A model generated the notes under the pieces. The model searched no databases, was not told the origin of the DNA, and was given only the letters and a program-made list of their open reading frames with translations. Both the position numbers and the translations under genes were made by a program. A stretch of 64,000 bases of DNA from JAOXRU01 sp965247735 (GTDB lineage: Bacteria > Bacteroidota > Bacteroidia > Flavobacteriales > Flavobacteriaceae), in contig CBDFHN010000002.1 in assembly GCA_965247735.1 (NCBI GenBank), positions 744,001-808,000 of the forward strand. Reading direction: 5' to 3'. Numbering within the stretch: the stretch's first letter is position 1; every line of letters starts with the position of its first letter. This document shows positions 44,917-54,425 of this stretch, piece after piece.

Positions 44917-45201
44917 ATGTTGATTCGTATTGTAAAACTAACACTTAAGCCAGAACATGCTGCAGCTTTTATTGCGGTAGCATCCAAACATCAATCTCTT
45001 ATTAGAGCTTTTGAGGGTTGTCATCATCAAGAAATGCTACAAGTAGATGATACTCCCAATACTTTTTTAACCTATAGTAAGTGGGATGATGCCAATGCTC
45101 TAAATAACTATAGAAACTCAACCCTTTTTAACTCCATTTGGACCACAATAAAACCATGGTTTGCGCAAAAAGCAGAAGCTTGGAGCACTACCGAACTTTA
45201 A
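44917..45201 (+). CDS. Antibiotic biosynthesis monooxygenase-type small protein
   Basis: 94 residues of the ABM dimeric alpha-beta barrel: MLIRIVKLTLKPEHAAAFIAVASKH, FEGCHHQEMLQ, TFLTYSKWDD. Such proteins include haem oxygenase-like and monooxygenase members; no haem ligand can be assigned with certainty here. It starts directly after the stop of the SAM hydrolase gene and is 9 nt before gldF. Confidence 0.85.
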   Translation: MLIRIVKLTLKPEHAAAFIAVASKHQSLIRAFEGCHHQEMLQVDDTPNTFLTYSKWDDANALNNYRNSTLFNSIWTTIKPWFAQKAEAWSTTEL

Positions 45202-45210
45202 AACATACCT

Positions 45211-45939
45211 ATGTTATCATTACTAAATTTTGAAATAAAATCCTTCTTCTCTTCGCCCATAGGCTATCTAGTTATCTCCATATTTATTATTCTAAACGGA
45301 TTGTTTTTATGGGTATTTAATACCGAATTCAATATTTTTAATCAAGGGTTTGCAGATCTTAATCCTTTCTTTTTATTAGCACCATGGATATTGCTTTTTC
45401 TAATTCCTGCTGTTACCATGAAAAGTTTTGCGGAAGAAAAACGTAGTGGAACTCTAGAATTGCTTTTGATAAAGCCTATTTCTGTTCCTCATATAGTTTT
45501 GGGAAAGTTTTTAGGAGCTTTTTTACTTGTCTGTATTGCTATTCTTTTTACCCTAGTATATAGCGTAGCAATTCATTATTTAGGTACCACAGTAGGTAAT
45601 ATGGATACTGGTAGCATGGTAGGTTCCTATATTGGGCTTATATTTCTAGTAATGAGCTATACGGCTATCGGAATATTTACCTCTACATTAACTAGCAATC
45701 AAATTGTTGCTTTTTTATTAGCCATTTGTATTTCTTTTATTGCATACTATGGTTTTGAAAGCATTGCTACTCTTGGTGGTATTGATGCAACATTTTTCAC
45801 CAATTTGGGAATGAAAGCACATTTTGAAAGTATAGGAAGAGGTGTTTTGGACTCTATTGATCTTATTTACTTTATCAGTATTACTTTTTTCTTTTTATTC
45901 TTGGCCACACTAAACCTAAATTCCATTAAAAACAAATGA
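45211..45939 (+). CDS. gldF: Gliding motility ABC transporter permease
   Basis: 242 residues with six transmembrane helices. The starting segment FEIKSFFSSPIGYLVISIFI and AEEKRSGTLELLLIKPISV are typical of GldF and related ABC-2 permeases. With GldG and the ATPase GldA (not in the window) it forms an ABC transporter needed for gliding in several Flavobacteriaceae. The stop overlaps the gldG start by 4 nt (ATGA). Confidence 0.92.
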   Translation: MLSLLNFEIKSFFSSPIGYLVISIFIILNGLFLWVFNTEFNIFNQGFADLNPFFLLAPWILLFLIPAVTMKSFAEEKRSGTLELLLIKPISVPHIVLGKFLGAFLLVCIAILFTLVYSVAIHYLGTTVGNMDTGSMVGSYIGLIFLVMSYTAIGIFTSTLTSNQIVAFLLAICISFIAYYGFESIATLGGIDATFFTNLGMKAHFESIGRGVLDSIDLIYFISITFFFLFLATLNLNSIKNK

Positions 45940-47606
45940 TAAACTACCTTCCTATATTAAAAAAGATAGCACTTGTATTAATTGGTATCATTGCAATTAA
46001 CTTTTTAGCACAATACACAGGTTTTAGAATAGATTTTACTGAGGACAAAAGATATACCCTTTCTGAAAATGCAAAAGAAATTGTAGTAGAATTTAAGAAG
46101 CCTATTATTATTGATGTTCTATTGGATGGAAACTTGCCTCCTGAATTTGCTAGGCTTAAAGTGGAAACCAAACAATTACTAGAGGAGTTTTCAGCAGAAA
46201 ACTACCATATAAAATACAATTTTGTAAATCCATTTGAAGATCACGAAAACCAAAATGAGGTTATCAAAAATCTACAAGATTATGGACTTACTCCAGTAAG
46301 TATTTCGGTAAAAGATGGTGCAAAATCATCTCAAGAAGTAATTTTCCCTTGGGCGATTGTAAATTCTGGCAAAAAATCGGTTCGGGTATCACTATTAAAA
46401 AACAAACTTGGTGCAAGTACAGAAGAACGTGTTAATAACTCTATTCAGCATTTAGAATATGCTTTTGCAAATGCTTTTCAGAAAATAAATGTTAGCAAGA
46501 AAAAGAAAATTGCCATTTTAAAAGGTAATGGTGAATTAGATGATATTTATATTGCCGACTATATTACTTCCCTTAAAGAATATTATAATATTGGCGCTAT
46601 TACGCTAGATTCTGTGGCTAGTAATCCTGAAAAACTATTAAGACAATTAGCTGCTTTTGATCTTGCCATAATTGCTAAACCTACTGAAGAATTTAGTAAT
46701 GAAGAAAAGTATATTTTGGATCAATATACCTTGCAAGGTGGAAAATCTATTTGGTTGATAGATAGAGTTAATATAGAACTTAACAACTTGTTTAATGAGC
46801 AAGGTAGTACTATGGCATTGCCAAGAAACTTAAATCTAAGTGACTTCTTTTTTAAATATGGAGTACGTATCAATCCCAATTTGGTAAGCGATATGTATCA
46901 TACCCAAATTGTATTGGCTAGTGGCAATGAAAACGATTCGCAATATCAACCTTTACCATGGTTGTACTCACCAATGGTTTTTTCTAAAAATAATCACCCT
47001 CTAAATACCAATATTGAAGCAGTTCGTTTTCAATTTTCTAATAGCATAGATATATTAAAAAACGATACTAAAAAAACAGTATTACTCCAAAGTTCTCCAT
47101 TATCAAAAGTAGAAAAGGCTCCTGTAACAATAAGTTTAAATACCATAAATCAACCGCCAAATAAAAACACTTTTACTGATGGAAATAAAGCAATGGCCGT
47201 TTTAATTGAAGGGAATTTTGAATCGGTTTATAAAAACAGAATTAAACCATTACAATTATCTGCTTCGCTAGATGATGGTACCGCAAATCAAATGATTGTT
47301 ATTGCAGATGGGGATTTGATCAAAAACCAAATTAAAAACGGAAGACCGTTAGAATTGGGTTATGATAAATGGACAAATAACTTTTATGGCAACAAAGAAT
47401 TTTTGGTAAACTGCGCCAATTTCTTGCTTGACGACACTGGACTTATAAACATTAGATCCAAAAAAGTAAGTATCCCTTTCTTAGATTCTGAAAAAATAAA
47501 GACCGAAAAAACAAAGTGGCAATTCATCAACATAGGACTCCCACTACTATTGTTCTTTATTTTTGGAATTCTTTTTTATAGTATTCGGAAGAAAAAAAAT
47601 GCTTAA
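45936..47606 (+). CDS. gldG: Gliding motility ABC transporter component
   Basis: 556 residues. An N-terminal helix (about 8-28) and a C-terminal helix (about 530-550) enclose a large periplasmic domain of the DUF4350/ABC-type uncharacterised family. It begins DFTEDKRYTLSENAKEIV and contains KIAILKGNGELDD and YTLQGGKSIWLIDRV. Paired with gldF by a 4-nt overlap. Confidence 0.92.
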   Translation: MINYLPILKKIALVLIGIIAINFLAQYTGFRIDFTEDKRYTLSENAKEIVVEFKKPIIIDVLLDGNLPPEFARLKVETKQLLEEFSAENYHIKYNFVNPFEDHENQNEVIKNLQDYGLTPVSISVKDGAKSSQEVIFPWAIVNSGKKSVRVSLLKNKLGASTEERVNNSIQHLEYAFANAFQKINVSKKKKIAILKGNGELDDIYIADYITSLKEYYNIGAITLDSVASNPEKLLRQLAAFDLAIIAKPTEEFSNEEKYILDQYTLQGGKSIWLIDRVNIELNNLFNEQGSTMALPRNLNLSDFFFKYGVRINPNLVSDMYHTQIVLASGNENDSQYQPLPWLYSPMVFSKNNHPLNTNIEAVRFQFSNSIDILKNDTKKTVLLQSSPLSKVEKAPVTISLNTINQPPNKNTFTDGNKAMAVLIEGNFESVYKNRIKPLQLSASLDDGTANQMIVIADGDLIKNQIKNGRPLELGYDKWTNNFYGNKEFLVNCANFLLDDTGLINIRSKKVSIPFLDSEKIKTEKTKWQFINIGLPLLLFFIFGILFYSIRKKKNA

Positions 47607-47773
47607 TAAATGTTGATAAGTTTGTTTCTCTAAAAAGGACAATTGAAATATATTTGTAATACCCGTTCAAAAAAAATAAACACATGAAACGAGCATGCTA
47701 AGAAGTTTATCATCCAAGGTGATAATTAATAGCGAACAGCATGTGACCATTAAGAAACAATAAATATAAACTC
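47607..47773 (+). promoter_or_regulatory. dnaN leader with -7 element and hairpin
   Basis: TATATTTG (47649-47656) is a -7 element, with a TTTG about 24 nt upstream, slightly too far. The leader contains a hairpin TTATCATC-CAA-GGTGATAA (47707-47725) and a tiny frame ATGAAACGAGCATGCTAA at 47684 that could be a chance ORF. Confidence 0.4.
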
Positions 47774-48892
47774 ATGAAATTTATAGTATCCAGTTCTTAT
47801 CTTTTAAAACAACTACAAGTGTTAGGTGGAGTTATTAATAGTAGCAATACCCTACCTATTTTAGATAATTTTCTTTTTGAATTAAAGCAAAACACACTTG
47901 GTGTTTCTGCTTCTGATTTGGAAACTACCATGAGTTCGGTTTTAGATGTAGATTCTGAATCTGAAGGTACTATAGCTGTTCCTGCAAAATTGTTGTTGGA
48001 TATTCTAAAAACTTTTCCAGAACAACCACTAACTTTTGTTGTTGAGGATAATAATACCATAGAAATAAGCTCTAACCATGGTAAATATGCTTTGGCTTAT
48101 GTAGATGGTGCCGAATTCCCTAAAGCAATTGAGCTTTCAGACCCTAGCTCTACTACTATTCAAGGTGATGTTTTAGCAACAGCAATAAATAAAACAATTT
48201 TTGCTGCTGGTAATGATGATTTAAGACCAGTAATGAGTGGTGTATTTTTCCAGTTTTCTGGAGAGAGTCTTACCTTTGTTGCCACCGATGCACATAAATT
48301 AGTTAAATATCAAAGAGCAGATCTACAAGCATCTCAAGTGGCTGAATTTATCATGCCAAAAAAACCATTAAATCTCTTAAAAGGAATTCTTGGTGGTAGC
48401 GAAGCTGATGTGGTTATTGAATACAATGAAAGTAATGCAAAATTTATATTCGAAAACAGTACTCTTGTTTGTAGACTTATAGATGGTAAATATCCAAACT
48501 ACGAAGCTGTTATTCCTAAAGAAAATCCGAATAAGTTAACTATTACTAGAAACCAATTTTTGAGTTCTGTAAAACGTGTTTCTATATTCTCTAATAAAAC
48601 AACACACCAAATACGATTAAAAATTGCTGGTGCCGAACTTAATATCTCAGCAGAAGATATTGATTATAGCAACAAAGCAGAAGAACGCCTTACTTGTGAT
48701 TACCAAGGTGATGATTTGGAAATTGGATTTAACTCTAAATTCCTTACAGAAATGTTAAACAACCTTTCTTGTAACGATATTGCTCTTGAAATGAGTTTAC
48801 CAAATAGAGCAGGAATCCTAACTCCTATTGATGGATTAGATGAAGGAGAACATATTACAATGTTAGTAATGCCAGTGATGCTAAATAGCTAA
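47774..48892 (+). CDS. dnaN: DNA polymerase III beta sliding clamp
   Basis: 372 residues in the three-domain clamp pattern. Motifs: KFIVSSSYLLKQLQVLGGVI, the middle FVATDAHKLVKY, and the C-terminal peptide MLVMPVMLNS used for client binding. The homodimer rings DNA and holds the polymerase. Located here away from dnaA, which is common in Bacteroidota. Own terminator. Confidence 0.97.
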   Translation: MKFIVSSSYLLKQLQVLGGVINSSNTLPILDNFLFELKQNTLGVSASDLETTMSSVLDVDSESEGTIAVPAKLLLDILKTFPEQPLTFVVEDNNTIEISSNHGKYALAYVDGAEFPKAIELSDPSSTTIQGDVLATAINKTIFAAGNDDLRPVMSGVFFQFSGESLTFVATDAHKLVKYQRADLQASQVAEFIMPKKPLNLLKGILGGSEADVVIEYNESNAKFIFENSTLVCRLIDGKYPNYEAVIPKENPNKLTITRNQFLSSVKRVSIFSNKTTHQIRLKIAGAELNISAEDIDYSNKAEERLTCDYQGDDLEIGFNSKFLTEMLNNLSCNDIALEMSLPNRAGILTPIDGLDEGEHITMLVMPVMLNS

Positions 48893-48913
48893 ACTGCCTT
48901 TTTATAAAAACAG

Positions 48914-48951
48914 AAAGCTCCTTGATATGGTTTTATCAAGGAGCTTTTTTT
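48914..48951 (+). terminator. Terminator of dnaN
   Basis: AAAGCTCCTTGATA pairs with TATCAAGGAGCTTT with a short loop and is followed by T7. Confidence 0.88.
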
Positions 48952-48976
48952 ATTCGCTATATTTATAAGTTACATC

Positions 48977-49318
48977 TTATTTTACAAACTGAATACTAAA
49001 TGGATAACTAGGTTGTTCTCCATTACTCGCTTTTATTGCATTTATAATCGGAAAAATAAAACTGATAATTCCAATAGCAATTAATCCAAGTATTCCTAAG
49101 CCCAATAACAATATCATTGGCACACAAATAATAGCATAAATAAACATACTTATCTGAAAATTTAATATCGATTTTCCATGTGTATCCATGTTAGCAACAT
49201 AATCTTTTTGGGTTAACCATAATATTAAAGGAACTATAAAACCGCCCATCCCTGTTACAAAATCTAATAATTGTGAAAGATGAGCCATTACTACCAATTG
49301 ATTGTTTTCTCTTTTCAT
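48977..49318 (-). CDS. DUF4870 membrane protein
   Basis: 113 residues with three predicted transmembrane helices. It carries the family pattern LVVMAHLSQLLDFVTGMGGFIVPLILWLTQKD at the start and FIFPIINAIKASNGE at the end. Small membrane proteins of this type are Tic20-like and have no proven role. Single gene. Confidence 0.85.
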   Translation of the reverse strand: MKRENNQLVVMAHLSQLLDFVTGMGGFIVPLILWLTQKDYVANMDTHGKSILNFQISMFIYAIICVPMILLLGLGILGLIAIGIISFIFPIINAIKASNGEQPSYPFSIQFVK

Positions 49319-49711
49319 GTGTGATTTTTTTATTGAAACGTTTTATTATCCGTTATTTATCATTCTGTTAAACGACAAATAACTTAACAAACTCGTTTCG
49401 TGATTTTTGATTGATTATACTTATAGGTAGTACATTTCTATGATTTGTTACAGTTATATAACTTAAAAAGTTATCTGGAAACTAATTACAACTCTATTTC
49501 ATTACAAAGCAGTATAAAAATCATCAGTTTTTATGATAAAAGTCATGTTTTTAATAGTTCAATAATTCGAATTTTGCATGAATTTATAATTGAATAATAT
49601 ATGCCAAAAATTAATCATGATATCTGTTATAATTAATTAACTTAGCATCGTTCTAAATAGAATGTAAAGCGCACGAAACCATCATATAAATAGACCATAA
49701 AAGATAAAAAA
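49319..49711. other. AT-rich intergenic stretch, no gene seen
   Basis: No coding frame, repeat or RNA stands out. Short palindromes (AATTCGAATT at about 49565, AACTTAAAAAGTT near 49460) are within what AT-rich sequence gives by chance. It presumably holds the promoters for both flanking genes. Confidence 0.5.
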
Positions 49712-51205
49712 ATGAATTTAAATTTTTCTGATTTTATACAAGAATTCGAAAAGACACTAAAATCTGTATTCTACGAAAGAGCAGATATCAGTAAATTTAC
49801 TGCTGAACGTGGATTACCTCCTTTAGTAATGCGAGAAATAATGGCAAACAATCCATTATCAGTTGCAATACCAGAAGAACATGGTGGACGCGGAGTAAAA
49901 GTTAAAGAGTGTCTTGGTATACTTTCTGCAGCTTCGTACGAATCTTTACCGCTATCCCTTACCTTTGGCATCAATATCGCTTTGTTTTTAGAACCCGTTG
50001 CTAAATATGCTAACGAAGAAGTAAAAGCTGGTATTTTTAAGCGTTTCTTAGAGAAACAAAATATGGGTGGGCTTATGATTACTGAGCCAGATTATGGTAG
50101 TGATGCACTAAGCATGCAAACCTATAATACTAAAAATGCAGACAACTCTTACAATGTAAAAGGAACAAAGCATTGGCAAGGACTTACAGGAATGGCAGAC
50201 TACTGGTTGCTGACTTCTCGTTCAAAAAACGAAAAAGGAACACTAGGTAGAGATATTGACTTCTTTATCTGCGATGTAACTCAAAAAAATCAAAAAGTTG
50301 TTGTTGAAGAATACTATGACAACCTTGGATTGTATATGATTCCTTATGGAAAAAACATCTTAGATGTTCAAATTCCTGAGCAATTCAAACTGCAACCAGA
50401 AAGTACTGGTATAAAAATGATGCTAGACATTCTACACAGAAGTAGATTGCAGTTTCCAGGAATGGGAATGGGCTTTATCAAAAGAATGTTAGATGAAGCA
50501 TTAGTACAATGTAAAAATAGAATTGTTGGTGGTAAAAACTTATTAGCTTTAGATCAAGTACAACACCAAATCTCTAAAATACAAAGTGCTTTTACCATAA
50601 GTTCTGCAATGTGCTTTAGAAGTAGTAGCAAAAGTGGTATTGAAAACAACTTATCTTTAGATGGTGTTGAAGCAAACAGTATGAAAACTGTAGTTACAGA
50701 TCTAATGCAAGAAGCTGCACAAACACTTACTCAGCTTTGTGGTGCACAAGGTTTTAGACTTAAAAATATTGGAGGTAGAGGAATTATTGACAGTAGAGCT
50801 TTCCAAATTTTTGAAGGTTCTAATGAAATGCTATACACTCAGATTTCCGATATGGTGCTGAAAATGATGCGTAAGAAAAAAGAATTAAATCTTTTTAAGT
50901 TCTTAAATGATTATGAGCTTACCTCTAAATCTGCAGAATTCTTTAAAAAGCAATTAGATTTTAATGTAGATCTTAATTTGCCACAACGTAAACTAGTAGA
51001 TTTAGGTAGTGCTATTGGAAGAATTGTTTCTGCAAATTTTGTTTTAGATATGGGTGCAGCAGGTTTCAGAAAAGACCTCATCGATAATTGTATTACCAAT
51101 TTACAACATGATATTACCAAAATAATGAGCTCGTATAATTTTAGTCCTATTGTTGCTACAGTAGAAGACTATAACGATAATAGTTCTTGGTTAAAATTTG
51201 TATAA
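49712..51205 (+). CDS. Acyl-CoA dehydrogenase family protein
   Basis: 497 residues. The three parts of the fold are visible: the helical N-domain, the FAD-binding middle with MITEPDYGSDALSMQT, and the C-terminal helix bundle with the family motif QIFEGSNEMLY. Such flavoenzymes introduce a double bond next to the thioester carbon. The extra C-terminal 80 residues are longer than in short-chain enzymes. Substrate not predictable. Single gene with a terminator. Confidence 0.88.
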   Translation: MNLNFSDFIQEFEKTLKSVFYERADISKFTAERGLPPLVMREIMANNPLSVAIPEEHGGRGVKVKECLGILSAASYESLPLSLTFGINIALFLEPVAKYANEEVKAGIFKRFLEKQNMGGLMITEPDYGSDALSMQTYNTKNADNSYNVKGTKHWQGLTGMADYWLLTSRSKNEKGTLGRDIDFFICDVTQKNQKVVVEEYYDNLGLYMIPYGKNILDVQIPEQFKLQPESTGIKMMLDILHRSRLQFPGMGMGFIKRMLDEALVQCKNRIVGGKNLLALDQVQHQISKIQSAFTISSAMCFRSSSKSGIENNLSLDGVEANSMKTVVTDLMQEAAQTLTQLCGAQGFRLKNIGGRGIIDSRAFQIFEGSNEMLYTQISDMVLKMMRKKKELNLFKFLNDYELTSKSAEFFKKQLDFNVDLNLPQRKLVDLGSAIGRIVSANFVLDMGAAGFRKDLIDNCITNLQHDITKIMSSYNFSPIVATVEDYNDNSSWLKFV

Positions 51206-51244
51206 CTTCATTGTGAGCAAAACTAAATTTTAAATTAAATACAC

Positions 51245-51275
51245 AAAGCCTACTCAGTTGAGTAGGCTTTTATTT
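51245..51275 (+). terminator. Terminator of the acyl-CoA dehydrogenase gene
   Basis: AAAGCCTACTCA pairs with GAGTAGGCTTT across a 3-4 nt loop and is followed by a T-rich tail. Confidence 0.85.
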
Positions 51276-51305
51276 ATACTCCATATAATTTTCGTTATAC
51301 TATAC

Positions 51306-51337
51306 TTGTATTAATATAAGTATAATCCCTAATTTTG
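51306..51337 (+). promoter_or_regulatory. Promoter of mnmE
   Basis: TTG (51306-51308), 21 nt, TAATTTTG (51330-51337), 25 nt upstream of the start codon. Both elements match the Bacteroidota consensus. Confidence 0.75.
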
Positions 51338-51362
51338 CGCTGAATTAAAAATCAGTCAGATT

Positions 51363-52748
51363 ATGCATTTAGAAAACGATACTATTATTGCTCTAGCAAC
51401 ACCATCGGGAGTTGGAGCCATTGCAGTAATTAGACTTTCTGGTAAAGATGCCATTGTTATTTGCAATCGTTTTTTTAAATCAATTCACAACAAAAACCTT
51501 ACACAGCAAAAAACCCATACCCTTCATCTAGGGCATATTATAAATAAGGATACTATTTTAGATGAAGTTCTAGTTTCTATTTTTAAAAATCCCCATTCAT
51601 ATACAGGAGAAAATGTAGTAGAAATTTCTTGTCATGGATCTACCTATATTCAACAAGAAATTATACAGTTATTTCTTAATAATGGTTGTAAAATGGCTGA
51701 TAATGGTGAATTTACTTTACGTGCTTTTCTAAACGGAAAAATGGATTTATCACAAGCTGAAGCTGTTGCTGATGTTATTGCTGCCAATTCTGAAGCATCG
51801 CATCAAACTGCTATTCAACAAATGCGTGGTGGTTTTGCAAATGAACTTCAAGAGCTTAGACAACAACTCTTAGATTTTGCTTCTCTAATTGAGTTAGAGT
51901 TAGATTTTGCAGAAGAGGATGTTGCTTTTGCGGATCGAAAACAATTTACTGCATTAGTATTAAAAATCACTACACTCTTAAAACGTTTGGTAGATTCTTT
52001 TGCTTTTGGAAATGTATTAAAAAATGGAATTCCTGTTGCCATTATTGGCGCTCCAAATGTAGGTAAATCAACTTTACTTAATACTTTACTTAATGAAGAC
52101 AAGGCCATAGTTTCTGATATTGCCGGTACTACAAGAGATACTATTGAAGATGAAGTTATTATTGAAGGTGTTGTTTTTAGATTTATTGATACTGCTGGAT
52201 TACGGAAAACAGAAGATGTAATTGAAAAAATAGGAATTAAAAAAGCATATGAAAAGGCAGAAAATGCACAACTAATAATTTTCTTACTAGATGCTACAAC
52301 CTATAATACTTCACTTTTAGAAGAGATAAACCATATTAAAACTACTTTCCCAAATAAAAAATTACTTGTCGTTGCTAATAAAATGGATAAATTATCCGAA
52401 GCGGAAATAAGTACATTAAAATCTGATATAGAAGAACTACACCTACTTTCAGCCAAACAACAAACTGGTATTGAAGAACTTAAAAACCAATTAACAACCA
52501 TGGTTAACCTTGGAGCTTTAAGTAATAATGATACTATTGTTACCAATTCTCGCCATTTTGAAGCGCTATCTAATGCCTTAGAAAGTATAAGTACCGTTTA
52601 TGAAGGTATTCAAAGCGATTTACCATCAGATCTTATTGCAATAGATATTAGAGAATGTTTGCATCACCTCGGTACCGTTACTGGAGAATTTGACGTTGAT
52701 AAAGATTTGCTTGGTAATATTTTTGCGAATTTCTGTATTGGTAAATAA
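51363..52748 (+). CDS. mnmE: tRNA-modification GTPase MnmE
   Basis: 461 residues. N-terminal tetrahydrofolate-binding domain (DTIIALATPSGVGAIAVIRLSG), then a GTPase domain with GAPNVGKST, GTTRDTIED, DTAGLR and NKMDK. The essential C-terminal FCIGK carries the catalytic Cys. With MnmG it modifies the wobble uridine of certain tRNAs. The gene is intact, including the last codons, which form the integration site of the element to the right. Confidence 0.97.
   Translation: MHLENDTIIALATPSGVGAIAVIRLSGKDAIVICNRFFKSIHNKNLTQQKTHTLHLGHIINKDTILDEVLVSIFKNPHSYTGENVVEISCHGSTYIQQEIIQLFLNNGCKMADNGEFTLRAFLNGKMDLSQAEAVADVIAANSEASHQTAIQQMRGGFANELQELRQQLLDFASLIELELDFAEEDVAFADRKQFTALVLKITTLLKRLVDSFAFGNVLKNGIPVAIIGAPNVGKSTLLNTLLNEDKAIVSDIAGTTRDTIEDEVIIEGVVFRFIDTAGLRKTEDVIEKIGIKKAYEKAENAQLIIFLLDATTYNTSLLEEINHIKTTFPNKKLLVVANKMDKLSEAEISTLKSDIEELHLLSAKQQTGIEELKNQLTTMVNLGALSNNDTIVTNSRHFEALSNALESISTVYEGIQSDLPSDLIAIDIRECLHHLGTVTGEFDVDKDLLGNIFANFCIGK
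52731..52748 (+). mobile_element. Attachment site in the 3' end of mnmE
   Basis: TTCTGTATTGGTAAATAA encodes the terminal FCIGK and stop. From memory, the SGI1 family of integrative elements uses an 18-bp site at the same place in mnmE (trmE/thdF), with nearly the same sequence. An integrase gene starts 171 nt further on. I found no second copy in the window, so the other end of the element is unknown. Confidence 0.65.
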
Positions 52749-52759
52749 TTCCCAATTTT

Positions 52760-52816
52760 ATTTGATTTCATTTGACTACAAATGACTGTAAATCAAATAG
52801 TTGTTAACAACTATTT
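52760..52816. repeat. Nested inverted repeats and 22-bp palindrome beside the att site
   Basis: ATTTGATTT (52760-52768) and AAATCAAAT (52790-52798) enclose CATTTG-ACTA-CAAATG (52769-52784). It is directly followed by a perfect 22-bp palindrome made of AAATAGTTGTT and its complement (52795-52816). This is the arrangement expected of integrase or accessory protein binding sites next to an attachment site. Confidence 0.7.
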
Positions 52817-52857
52817 AGACCTTCCTTTCCTTTGACAATGTTATTTTCATACTTTTA

Positions 52858-52917
52858 TTACACCTAATTTACACCTCAATTATATTTTTTACCCCCGAGG
52901 TGTAAAAATTACACCTC
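52858..52917. promoter_or_regulatory. Four TTACACCT repeats before the integrase gene
   Basis: TTACACCT occurs at 52858-52865, and TTACACCTC at 52869-52877 and 52909-52917. Its complement GAGGTGTAA is at 52897-52905. The last two form a 9-bp inverted repeat with a 3-nt centre ending 2 nt before the integrase ATG. Likely arm-type integrase sites or an operator. Confidence 0.7.
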
Positions 52918-52919
52918 TT

Positions 52920-54074
52920 ATGAAAATTCATCTTAGAAAGAAAAAATTAAAAAGTGGAAAGACAAGTCTTTTCTTAGAGTATTATAAAGGTCATAAAACT
53001 ACAGATGAAGGAAAAATTAAACATATTCGTGACTTCGAGTATTTAAACCTCTATTTAATTACTGAACCAAAAACGGCAGCAGAAAAGAAAATAAATCGTG
53101 AACAGTTTGAACTTGCTGAACAAATCTTAGTTATCCGAAAAGCAGAACTTTATCAAGGTAAATATAAAATTCAAAATGATTCTAAAAGCAAAACCAATTT
53201 TCTAGAATACTATCAAAAGCAAAAAGAGGAAAGATACCAATCTAAAGCAAATTATGATAATTGGGTAGCAGCACAAAAACATATCGAAAAATTCTGTCCT
53301 CCAAATACAACCTTTAATGATATTAATGTTGATTTTATTAAGAGGTTTAGAAAGTATTTAGATACAGTTGCTGCAACCAAAGGAAACAAAAAACTATCTC
53401 AAAACACCAAACATACTTATTATAATAAATTTAAAGCTGCCATGCGAGCAGCTTTTGAGGAAGGTTACTTAAAAGAAAACATTATTACCAAAGTAAAAGG
53501 GTTCTCTATGGGCGAATCTAAACGGGAATACTTAACCTCTGAAGAATTACAAAGGTTAGCAAATACACCTTGTAAAATACAAATTTTAAAATCAGCTTTT
53601 ATATTCTCAACTCTTACAGGGATTAGGTGGTCAGATATTAATAAATTGAAATGGTCAGAAGTTCGAGAAGAAGGAATTGATAAGGAGGGTAACGAGATCT
53701 TTAGAATTGTCTTTCAACAGAAAAAAACAGATGGAGTTGAATACCTCTATATTTCCAAACAAGCTAGAGATTTGCTTGGTGAACGAAAAGAACCTAATGA
53801 TAGAGTTTTTATAAACTTACGTTATAGTGCCCACATGAACTTACAACTTCTCAGATGGTGCATGTTTGCAGGTATTACCAAACACATTACTTTCCACTCT
53901 GCAAGACATACCAATGCTGTTTTATTATTGGAAAATGGAGCAGATATCTATACCGTATCTAAAAGATTAGGACATAAAGAAATTAGAACCACTGAGATTT
54001 ATGCTAAAATCATTGATAAAAAGATGAAAGAAGCAGCCAACATTATCCCAGAATTAAAATTGGATAACTTTTAA
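52920..54074 (+). CDS. Tyrosine integrase of the element
   Basis: 384 residues. An N-terminal arm-binding region is followed by a SAM-like core-binding domain (about 90-185) and the catalytic domain (about 200-375). Catalytic residues are Arg236 (TGIRWSD), Lys268 or 269 (QKKTDG), His326 and Arg329 (HSARH), His352 (LGH) and Tyr361 (TEIYAKI). Typical length for Bacteroidota mobile-element integrases. It lies beside the mnmE att site and would catalyse integration and excision there. Confidence 0.93.
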   Translation: MKIHLRKKKLKSGKTSLFLEYYKGHKTTDEGKIKHIRDFEYLNLYLITEPKTAAEKKINREQFELAEQILVIRKAELYQGKYKIQNDSKSKTNFLEYYQKQKEERYQSKANYDNWVAAQKHIEKFCPPNTTFNDINVDFIKRFRKYLDTVAATKGNKKLSQNTKHTYYNKFKAAMRAAFEEGYLKENIITKVKGFSMGESKREYLTSEELQRLANTPCKIQILKSAFIFSTLTGIRWSDINKLKWSEVREEGIDKEGNEIFRIVFQQKKTDGVEYLYISKQARDLLGERKEPNDRVFINLRYSAHMNLQLLRWCMFAGITKHITFHSARHTNAVLLLENGADIYTVSKRLGHKEIRTTEIYAKIIDKKMKEAANIIPELKLDNF

Positions 54075-54425
54075 ATAATACTTACAAATTCATTTTGTAT
54101 CCCTTCGAAAAATCAAATATCACCTTTGGATTAAAGAAAAATAAGTCTTTTTTTAAATTCTGACTGTTAATAACTTAGAATTTTACCAATTCTACTACAT
54201 TTTTTCATTACCAAAACATACGTTTTATAATCAGATTTAATGATGCACATAAATTTTAAATCTACTTACATCAAAACCTATTCAAACAACTAATTATCAA
54301 TTATTTGTGAATAACTATTATAATTCTTAAGAACTTCATATTTCCTTTATTTATACTTTTATTTCAGGAATTCTACAAAAAGAAACAAAGCGCTTTGTTC
54401 ATTATAAATCTATAAATCAGATAAA
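54075..54425. promoter_or_regulatory. Intergenic stretch with a 16-bp palindrome
   Basis: No gene between integrase and the HTH protein. AACAAAGCGCTTTGTT (54384-54399) is a perfect palindrome 27 nt before the HTH start codon and may be its operator. The rest is AT-rich and featureless. Confidence 0.5.
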
